A stretch of 9,607 nt of DNA, from positions 1 through 9,607 of the forward strand of contig PXDI01000328.1 in NCBI GenBank assembly GCA_003565095.1. The letters are read 5' to 3'. This document shows, piece after piece, positions 1 through 5,362 of the stretch. Both the position numbers and the translations under genes were made by a program. The notes below the pieces were generated by a model that saw nothing but the letters and a program-made list of their open reading frames with translations, had not been told where the DNA came from and searched no databases. Within the stretch, counting starts at the first letter, position 1. Every line of letters begins with the position of its first letter. The DNA comes from PVC group bacterium. Lineage in GTDB: Bacteria; Verrucomicrobiota; Kiritimatiellia; UBA8416; PXDI01.

Positions 1-45
1 AATGCTTGCTGGCAAATGACGGTGTGATCTGGTAGTTTGCGTTAT

Positions 46-1497
46 ATGAAAGCATCAAAACGGCAGCCGCATATAATTTTAATTGTATCCGATCAGCATA
101 ACCGTAAACTGGCGGGATGTTACGGGGATGGTTACATACGCACTCCGAACATTGACCGGCTGGCCGACGGGGGTGTGATCTTCGACAATTCCTATGCCCC
201 TTCGCCACTTTGTGTCCCCAGTCGTATGGCACTGCTTTCTGGTCTGCCGCCGATGATTAGCGGTGTACACCACAACTCCCAGACACTGCCTTCACATATT
301 CCAACCATAGCCCACAGCCTCGGGGCGGCCGGCTACCGGGCAGTCCTGTGCGGAAGGATGCATTTTATTGGCTCTGACCAGCGCCACGGCTATCATGAAC
401 GGCTGGTCGGGGATCACAGCGCAACCGGCACAGCCAACAAAGAAGCCCCGATGGGGATTTTTGACGGCACAACCGGACAGGATGCACGTATGCTCCACAA
501 AAGCGGCTCCGGACGCGCACCGGTTAACGCCTACGATGAAGATGTTGCACGCGCTGCTGTCGATTGTATTGCCAATCATGACAACGATCAGCCGTTGTTC
601 CTGACTGTCGGTTTTTACGGACCGCATAATCCATACGTTTGCCCCCGTGAACAGCTTGAGTATTACGAGAAGCAACTTCCGCCCATCACCGCGGATGATC
701 TGCTCATCTGGCAGTCAAAAGACCACCCGGCAATGCAGGCATGGCGCGCAAGCCGCAATCTTGACAAGGTTGATATCCGCACTGTCAACAAGGCGCGTGC
801 AGCATATTACGGAGCATGTGAAACAATTGACCGACATATCGGAAAAATCGTTGATGCTGCCGACAGCCGGCTTGATCCTGAAAAATTATTGATTGTATAT
901 GTTTCAGACCATGGCGATATGGCCGGCGAACGCGGAATTTTCTGGAAAAGTAATTTTTATGAAGGCTCAGCGGGAGTGCCTTGGATAATGCGACACTCCG
1001 GAGTTATTCCGCCCGCACAGCATATCAGCCGCCCGCTATCACTGCTGGATCTTGCCCCCACTCTAACGGCCTGCGCCGGAGCATCGCCTTTGCCGGGGAC
1101 TACCGGTCAGGATTTATCGGAATACCTTTGCCGCGGGACCGAACCGCGGGAGCGTGCGATTGTCAGTACGCTTTCCGACCGGCGATGCGGCCCTTCCGCT
1201 ATGATCCGCTACGAACAATGGAAATTGATCGTTTATCACGGCTATGAACACCCGGAGCTCTATAATCTGGAACAAGACCCCGCCGAGCAGAACGATCTTT
1301 CCGGACGTCCGGAATATGCTGAAATTGTGATGAATTTGCGCAAGGAGTTGCTGCAACAATGGGATCCTGAAAAGGTGCAGCAGATCAGCCGCTTGTCCGC
1401 CGAACAGCTCGCGCTTATCCGCGCAGCCGACGAACAGCATCCAGAAAAACCGATCGAGCAATGGCAGGCGGATATTGCCACACTGCGACTGGACTGA
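46..1497 (+). CDS. Type I sulfatase, choline-sulfatase-like (BetC-like), cytosolic
   Basis: This is a 483-residue sulfatase of the alkaline-phosphatase superfamily that hydrolyses sulfate esters. The N-terminus runs straight into the first core strand (IILIVSDQH, about residues 10-18), with Asp16 and Gln17 in the usual metal-site positions. The FGly signature CVPSR starts at Cys56, so it is a Cys-type enzyme needing FGE or anSME maturation; no maturase is in the window. A second metal motif, VSDHGD, lies at about 286-291, followed by ERG and WK (Lys301). The block GRMHFIGSDQRHG and the region after SDHGD resemble choline sulfatase BetC more than polysaccharide sulfatases, but the substrate cannot be named. 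There is no signal peptide, so it probably acts in the cytoplasm. The ATG at 46 is preferred over a TTG at 37; an in-frame TGA at 25-27 bounds the gene. The ribosome site is weak. It faces the leftward operon tail to tail. Confidence 0.93.
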   Translation: MKASKRQPHIILIVSDQHNRKLAGCYGDGYIRTPNIDRLADGGVIFDNSYAPSPLCVPSRMALLSGLPPMISGVHHNSQTLPSHIPTIAHSLGAAGYRAVLCGRMHFIGSDQRHGYHERLVGDHSATGTANKEAPMGIFDGTTGQDARMLHKSGSGRAPVNAYDEDVARAAVDCIANHDNDQPLFLTVGFYGPHNPYVCPREQLEYYEKQLPPITADDLLIWQSKDHPAMQAWRASRNLDKVDIRTVNKARAAYYGACETIDRHIGKIVDAADSRLDPEKLLIVYVSDHGDMAGERGIFWKSNFYEGSAGVPWIMRHSGVIPPAQHISRPLSLLDLAPTLTACAGASPLPGTTGQDLSEYLCRGTEPRERAIVSTLSDRRCGPSAMIRYEQWKLIVYHGYEHPELYNLEQDPAEQNDLSGRPEYAEIVMNLRKELLQQWDPEKVQQISRLSAEQLALIRAADEQHPEKPIEQWQADIATLRLD

Positions 1498-1507
1498 GAT
1501 CAGAACT

Positions 1508-2254
1508 TCAATGGCTCTCGCCGCCGATGGTACCTTCGACAATATCGAATTCGCTGCGGTCGCGCACGGCGGTTATCACACCGTCTTCCAGATCCACCAC
1601 TCGCGTAGAGGCCTTAAGCATTTTGTGATCATGCGTGGCGGTAATAATTGTAACCCCCATCTCATCGCGCAGTTTACCCAGCATTTCAATAATTTCCGCC
1701 CCGGTTTTCAGGTCAAGATTGCCGGTCGGTTCATCAGCCAGAATAATTGTCGGCGAGTTGGCCAGCGCACGGGCAATCGCCACACGCTGCTGCTGGCCGC
1801 CGGAAAGTTCATCCGGCCGGTGATGCAACCGCTCGCCCAGCCCCACCTTGGCAAGCAGTTCAGCCCCCTTTGCCGCGGCATCCGCATCCGCCATGCCGCC
1901 AAAAATCATCGGCAGGGTGACATTTTCAAGCGCAGACATGACCGGAATGAGATTAAAGGTCTGAAAAATATAACCGATACGGCGGCAGCGGATAAACGCC
2001 TGCTGAAACTGGTCCATTTTTGCAATGTCCGCCCCGTCAATCGTTACCGCACCCTCTGTCGGCATATCAAGCCCGCCAACCATGTTGAAAAGCGTGCTTT
2101 TGCCCGAACCTGACGGACCCATAATACTCAGGTATTCACCGCGATAGACATCCAGATTCACCCCGCGCAACGCCCAGACCTTCTCTTCGCCCATCTTATA
2201 TAACCGCTTTACATCCCTCACGGTAATTATAATATCATTTGATGACACGTGCAT
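1508..2254 (-). CDS. ABC transporter ATP-binding protein, LolD/MacB type (second copy)
   Basis: This 248-residue ATPase powers an FtsX-type permease from the cytoplasmic face. All motifs are intact: Walker A GPSGSGKST at 46-54, Q-loop Gln98 (IFQTFNLIP), signature LSGGQQQR at 150-157, Walker B ending LADEP with Asp174 and Glu175, and H-loop His208. The FQTFNLIP, ADEPTGNLD and THDHKM context is typical of the LolD/MacB/FtsE branch. An open frame continues upstream to 2626, but that part only shadows the neighbouring ATPase gene. The ATG at 2254 has a good Shine-Dalgarno (AGAGGGG) and sits just before the first family-like residues. It overlaps the upstream ATPase stop by 20 bases, implying translational coupling. 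It is the last gene of the leftward cluster; its stop lies 10 bases from the sulfatase stop. Which permease it serves is not shown. Confidence 0.95.
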   Translation of the reverse strand: MHVSSNDIIITVRDVKRLYKMGEEKVWALRGVNLDVYRGEYLSIMGPSGSGKSTLFNMVGGLDMPTEGAVTIDGADIAKMDQFQQAFIRCRRIGYIFQTFNLIPVMSALENVTLPMIFGGMADADAAAKGAELLAKVGLGERLHHRPDELSGGQQQRVAIARALANSPTIILADEPTGNLDLKTGAEIIEMLGKLRDEMGVTIITATHDHKMLKASTRVVDLEDGVITAVRDRSEFDIVEGTIGGESH

Positions 2255-3017
2255 GCCCCTCTTTGATCTCAATTTCATCACGATTTTGAATACGTTCAAC
2301 CTGTCCGTCCCGGATCCATGCGATCCGGTCGGAGGCCACCAGCATCTTATGGTCATGCGTGGCTGTAATGACGGTGACACCCTCTTCTTTGTTGATTTTG
2401 CGCAACAGATCAATAATCTGCTCACCGGTCTTGCCGTCGAGATTGGCGGTTGGTTCATCCGCCAGCACAATTGCGGGATCATTAGCCAGCGAACGGGCAA
2501 TTGCAACGCGCTGCTGCTGACCGCCGGACATCTGCACCGGCTTATGAAAAATGCGCTCCCCCAGCCCGACCAGCCCCAGCAGCCTGGCTGCTTTCTCCTG
2601 GGCATCCGCCTGCTGCATGCCGGCAAAAACCATCGGCAGCATCACATTATCCAGTGCGGTGGAAACCTGGATCAGATTGAAGCTCTGGAAAATATAGCCG
2701 ATTTTATGACAACGCAGCCATGCCAGCTCAAAACTGTTCAATGAGGCAATGTCAACTTCATCAATATACACCCGCCCGGCATTCGGCCGGTCAAGACCGC
2801 CGATCATGTTGAAAAGCGTGCTTTTGCCCGAACCTGACGGACCCATAATCGAAACATACTCTCCACGCTGTACCGAGAAATCAACGCCGTTGAGCGCATG
2901 CAAAGTCTCACCGCCAAGCATATAGGTCTTGCGCACTTTCAACGCACGCACCACCTTGGTTGCCAACAGCGCATCTTCCGCCGCCTTCTTTTCCGCATTT
3001 GTTTTTTCTTCAGCCAT
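2235..3017 (-). CDS. ABC transporter ATP-binding protein, LolD/MacB type (first copy)
   Basis: This 260-residue ATPase is a close paralogue of the gene that follows it. Walker A GPSGSGKST is at 59-67, Q-loop Gln111, and Walker B LADEPT includes Asp187 and Glu188, with H-loop His221. The signature reads MSGGQQQR (163-170) in place of LSGGQQQR, a conservative change. The first 25 or so residues are a charged Lys/Glu/Ala extension absent from the other copy. The start at 3017 is preceded by a moderate GGGAAACG ribosome site. Upstream lies a 282-base repeat-bearing spacer, the largest gap in the gene train, so this ATPase pair could have its own promoter, though I could not identify one with confidence. 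A 45-base stretch over Walker A is identical at nucleotide level to the second copy. It is expected to pair with an FtsX-family permease of the same cluster. Confidence 0.95.
   Translation of the reverse strand: MAEEKTNAEKKAAEDALLATKVVRALKVRKTYMLGGETLHALNGVDFSVQRGEYVSIMGPSGSGKSTLFNMIGGLDRPNAGRVYIDEVDIASLNSFELAWLRCHKIGYIFQSFNLIQVSTALDNVMLPMVFAGMQQADAQEKAARLLGLVGLGERIFHKPVQMSGGQQQRVAIARSLANDPAIVLADEPTANLDGKTGEQIIDLLRKINKEEGVTVITATHDHKMLVASDRIAWIRDGQVERIQNRDEIEIKEGHARVIK
2256..2262 (-). promoter_or_regulatory. Ribosome binding site deciding the second ATPase start
   Basis: On the minus strand AGAGGGG lies one base before the ATG at 2254, within a longer purine run. It falls inside the 3' end of the preceding ATPase gene. 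It supports the 248-residue product over the much longer open frame that begins at 2626. Confidence 0.6.
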
Positions 3018-3030
3018 CGTTTCCCGTTTC

Positions 3031-3050
3031 TCGACTGGTATCGACTGGTT
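3031..3050. repeat. Two tandem 10-bp units before the first ATPase gene
   Basis: On the plus strand TCGACTGGTA is followed directly by TCGACTGGTT. The shared 9-mer therefore recurs at an exact 10-bp period, one DNA helical turn, 14 to 33 bases upstream of the ATG at 3017. It could be a protein-binding site or a simple duplication. Confidence 0.6.
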
Positions 3051-3057
3051 TTACCCC

Positions 3058-3081
3058 GCTCGCTGAGCTTGCTCGGCGAGC
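3058..3081. repeat. Small palindromic (REP-like) element, copy 1
   Basis: This is a 24-base hairpin with two 11-base arms around a TT loop, perfect except for one T-G wobble. Its inner 18 bases (3061-3078) recur in reverse complement at 3225-3242. No T-run follows on either strand, which argues against an intrinsic terminator. Confidence 0.65.
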
Positions 3082-3221
3082 AGAATTATTCAAGCTTGCG
3101 GCACCAGACTATTTGAAAAACTGAGCCCGTAATAAGCAAATTTGGAGATCAACACCCCGGCTTGCTCCAATCGGGCACAATAACAGTTCTCTGCATTCTC
3201 ATTCATTTATCAAATTCTCTT

Positions 3222-3245
3222 GTCCGCCGAGCAAGCTCAGCGGAC
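3222..3245. repeat. Small palindromic (REP-like) element, copy 2 (inverted)
   Basis: This is a 24-base hairpin with 11-base arms around an AA loop and a single C-A mismatch, which becomes a G-T wobble when read on the minus strand. The inner 18 bases are the exact reverse complement of copy 1, while the outer three or four bases of each arm differ but still pair. Compensated arms suggest selection for the hairpin or a mobile REP-type unit. Confidence 0.65.
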
Positions 3246-3261
3246 GCTACCTGTCCCATTC

Positions 3262-3293
3262 CTTGCAACCTTGCTACCTTGCTACCTTGTTAC
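3262..3293. repeat. 8-bp tandem repeat, four units
   Basis: Four consecutive 8-base units read CTTGCAAC, CTTGCTAC, CTTGCTAC and CTTGTTAC on the plus strand, with a decayed fifth beginning CTTTCC. The array lies immediately downstream of the short permease stop (minus strand) and is non-coding. Confidence 0.75.
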
Positions 3294-3299
3294 CTTTCC

Positions 3300-3959
3300 C
3301 TACAGATCCGACCGCATGGCATCGACCGGTTTCATCTGTGCGGCGCGCATTGCCGGATAAACCGCCCCGCCGACCGTCAACAGTATGCCGGCCACCAGTG
3401 TGAACAGCCCATACCTGATCAAATATGCCGCCGGCAGCAGCGTCATTGCCTCAGCACCATACATCCTCAAGCCCTCTCCGTACGTCAACGCCACGCCAAC
3501 CAGCACACCCAGCACCGTACCGACAGTTCCCTGAAAAACACTTTCCAGCACAAACATTCTGACGATGAAGGCGTCCAGCGCACCAAGGCATTTCATTGTA
3601 CCGATCTCACGAAAACGTTCGGTCACACTCATCAGCATTGAATTCAAAATACCCACAAAACTGATCAATAATGCCAGACCTGCCATCCAGCGGGTCTGGA
3701 TGACGGTATCCCGTCCGGTACGCTCCAGCAATGTGCCGGCCGCCAGCAACCGCCGCACCAAAGCCGCCGAACCGCGTTCCTCGACATACATCAGCATAGC
3801 GTTGGAACATAAAATATACATCAGAAACGCTATCGGCAGGACGATGCCGGCAGTCACAAGGATCGACCGGCCGAGACGCACCCGGATGCTTCTCCATGCA
3901 ATCGCCGCCGCCTTGCGCAAAGGCAACTGCCGCTGTCTTTCTGCTTCAACCTGTTTCAC
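3300..3959 (-). CDS. Short FtsX-family ABC transporter permease
   Basis: This 219-residue inner-membrane protein has the FtsX permease core. Likely membrane segments lie at about 33-54, 91-110, 136-160 and 180-202. The motif TERFREIGTMKCLGA (113-127) is the cytoplasmic coupling region after the second segment, and the C-terminus YPAMRAAQMKPVDAMR is the usual family ending. MacB-type permeases normally have about 400 residues with a periplasmic domain near 200 residues between segments 1 and 2; here that loop is only about 36 residues, so the substrate-facing domain is essentially absent. The reading frame is intact, so this looks like a compact family form rather than a broken gene. The start is a GTG at 3959 with a strong AGGGAG site, one base after the PqqD-like stop. 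It probably pairs with one of the two ATPases, possibly as a heterodimer with the giant permease. Confidence 0.88.
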   Translation of the reverse strand: MKQVEAERQRQLPLRKAAAIAWRSIRVRLGRSILVTAGIVLPIAFLMYILCSNAMLMYVEERGSAALVRRLLAAGTLLERTGRDTVIQTRWMAGLALLISFVGILNSMLMSVTERFREIGTMKCLGALDAFIVRMFVLESVFQGTVGTVLGVLVGVALTYGEGLRMYGAEAMTLLPAAYLIRYGLFTLVAGILLTVGGAVYPAMRAAQMKPVDAMRSDL

Positions 3960-3960
3960 G

Positions 3961-4314
3961 TTACTCCCTGTCTACTTCCATTAAAATGATTCCTTTCGAA
4001 ATCATCGTCTTCAAATATTCACTCACCGAATGCTCGGCCTCGCCCTGACTGATCTTGTGTTTCCGGGCAAATCTTTCAGTAATTTGACCGGCACTGTTTT
4101 TCCCGTCACACTGTTCATACACTTCAGCCCCCAGCTCATCCAGCACAAATGTGCGGCGCGCCTTTTCCGGCGCACCCAGCCGGCACTGCCAGCGCGGACG
4201 CGCAAAATCAAATGACAGACGCAAAGCCCCGTCTGCATCGCGCGCAGTTTCCAGCGCCTCACGCCTGACCGGTCGCGCCTCCAGCGCCGCTTCACGGTTA
4301 ATCAATTCAGCCAT
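3961..4314 (-). CDS. PqqD-family protein (RiPP recognition element-like winged helix)
   Basis: This 117-residue protein has a PqqD-like domain at about 55-112. It shows the family pattern LDELGAEVYEQCDGK, then a helix (QITERFARKHKIS), a further helix containing EYLKTMI and a final KGIILME strand. In known RiPP systems PqqD domains bind a leader peptide and present it to a radical SAM or other modifying enzyme; stand-alone relatives of unknown role also exist. The N-terminal half (RPVRREALE, then ALRLSFDFARPRW) is an extension beyond the minimal 90-residue PqqD. The frame is open upstream to 4398, but the ATG at 4314 has a GGGGA site six bases away and gives a family-like length. The gene starts 43 bases after the 321-residue protein's stop and is nearly fused to the short permease gene. 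No radical SAM gene or obvious precursor peptide is in the window. Confidence 0.82.
   Translation of the reverse strand: MAELINREAALEARPVRREALETARDADGALRLSFDFARPRWQCRLGAPEKARRTFVLDELGAEVYEQCDGKNSAGQITERFARKHKISQGEAEHSVSEYLKTMISKGIILMEVDRE
3964..3969 (-). promoter_or_regulatory. Ribosome binding site deciding a GTG start
   Basis: AGGGAG lies four bases before the GTG at 3959 on the minus strand and overlaps the last codons of the PqqD-like gene. It supports the unusual GTG start and translational coupling between the two genes. Confidence 0.65.
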
Positions 4315-4357
4315 CTGTATTCCCCACAATCGCGCCCCGGCCGTCGCGTCCCGTCGT

Positions 4358-5323
4358 TCATGCCGCCGCATGCCATTTGTCGGCAAATACCCCGTCAACC
4401 ATGTTCCAGTTCATCCGGCTGACCGCATGCTTGATCTCCGCCTCCGGCGGCAACTCAGTCATATCAAGCTGGGCCAGCAGCAGGCGTTCAATATTCTTAT
4501 CTTCCGCCCCGGCCGCCACCGTCTCTAATGAACGGCACCACTGCATCGGAAATGCCAGACGCTTACGGCCATATTGCAAAACCCCGTCCAGTTTCCCTGT
4601 ATAATTGTCACAACTGAATACGTGCAAACCGCCGCTGCGTCGATAACGCCGGTGCTCCTGGAAAGGGAAACTCTCCATCCAGCGCAGTATTTCACGCCGT
4701 TTCAGGGCAAGCGCCGCAGGATAAACCTGGCGCACGGTCAGGCGCGCACCATCAGCTTCATGCCGTAACCGTAATGCAATATCGCCTGAATACAAATGCC
4801 ATTGACTCAGCTCATAGCCCGGCGGTGAAACAAAGCCTGCCGAATACAGCGCCCAGCGAACCGCCTCGCCATGCTGAGACACCCGCAGTTCCGGCAGCGC
4901 TTTATTCAAAACAAACTGCTGGGCGGCTTTGGAAGCCCCGCGATTAACGGCCACTTCCAGCATCATTCCGACCGCGGCGGAATAACCGAACCACAGTCCG
5001 CGTAAACCGCCGCCACGCGAAGGCTGTTCCGCCACAAACGCGGTTGAACTGAATCCACGCGGTGCGGCAGAATCCTCAGAAGGCACATTACCAAGCTCGC
5101 GGATGCGGTTATGAATCCAGGCATGCCCGTCAAAGGATTTGCGCTCCGGACGCCACCAGGTAATCTTGAACGTCGCTTCCGCGTCATCACCCACAATTAT
5201 TTCGCCGCGTTTCCACTCGCCCTGCACCTTCATCGGACGCCACGCACTCATAATCGGCATGCCCCATCCGCACCAGGCCAGCGCCAATGGAGCCTCCGCA
5301 ACATTATTCGCTTTTGCGCTCAT
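4358..5323 (-). CDS. Uncharacterised Trp-rich protein of the ABC/PqqD cluster
   Basis: I do not recognise a named family. The 321-residue product has no signal peptide and no clear membrane segment, so it is probably cytoplasmic or membrane-associated through partners; the glycine-rich stretch GLRGLWFGYSAAVGMMLEVA (about 107-125) is the most hydrophobic. It has 14 tryptophans (over 4%), and many flank proline or arginine. Two regions share a loose pattern, about 28-74 (GEWKRGEIIVGDD, then WWRPE) and about 170-216 (YSGDIALRL, then VRQVYPA), which may be two related beta domains. It lies between the OPT-like and PqqD-like genes in the same orientation, which suggests a role in that system. The ATG at 5323 follows an A-rich leader; a GTG at 5356 is possible but lies inside a perfect palindrome. 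Confidence 0.8.
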   Translation of the reverse strand: MSAKANNVAEAPLALAWCGWGMPIMSAWRPMKVQGEWKRGEIIVGDDAEATFKITWWRPERKSFDGHAWIHNRIRELGNVPSEDSAAPRGFSSTAFVAEQPSRGGGLRGLWFGYSAAVGMMLEVAVNRGASKAAQQFVLNKALPELRVSQHGEAVRWALYSAGFVSPPGYELSQWHLYSGDIALRLRHEADGARLTVRQVYPAALALKRREILRWMESFPFQEHRRYRRSGGLHVFSCDNYTGKLDGVLQYGRKRLAFPMQWCRSLETVAAGAEDKNIERLLLAQLDMTELPPEAEIKHAVSRMNWNMVDGVFADKWHAAA

Positions 5324-5338
5324 CTTTTTTTCTTGTAC

Positions 5339-5358
5339 GGGTGCCTTGCAAGGCACCC
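5339..5358. repeat. Perfect 20-bp palindrome between two operon genes
   Basis: The arm GGGTGCCTTG is followed immediately by its exact reverse complement. It begins four bases after the OPT-like gene's stop (minus strand) and ends 15 bases before the preferred ATG of the next gene. On the minus strand it is followed by an A-rich leader, not a T-run, so it is not a standard terminator for the operon. It could be an mRNA processing or stability hairpin, a dimeric protein site, or a REP-like unit. Confidence 0.75.
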
Positions 5359-5362
5359 CTTC

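Larger units (their letters stand above)
3018..3299. other. Repeat-bearing intergenic spacer inside the leftward cluster
   Basis: This 282-base gap separates the short permease gene from the first ATPase gene. I see no plausible gene on either strand. It holds two related hairpins in inverted orientation, an 8-bp tandem repeat at the permease end and a 10-bp direct repeat near the ATPase start; these are listed separately. The central part (about 3085-3220) is more AT-rich than the coding DNA and is where a promoter for the ATPase pair would be expected, but no -35/-10 pair with proper spacing stood out. Neither hairpin is followed by a T-run on the minus strand, so neither is an obvious intrinsic terminator. 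Confidence 0.7.

Noticed and set aside
2255..2626. Upstream open-frame extension of the second ATPase gene
   Set aside because: The extra residues are Cys/Trp/Arg-rich and simply read the neighbouring ATPase gene in another frame; the ATG at 2254 has a good ribosome site and restores a normal ATPase length.
3098..3170. Possible terminator in the spacer (CGGGCTCAG followed by five T on the minus strand)
   Set aside because: The only pairing partner (GCCCG) is about 45 bases away and gives a 5-bp stem, too weak for an intrinsic terminator.
3180..3215. Promoter-like TTGATA on the minus strand within the spacer
   Set aside because: No -10 element occurs at an acceptable 16-18 base spacing; the nearest candidate is 22 bases away and poor.
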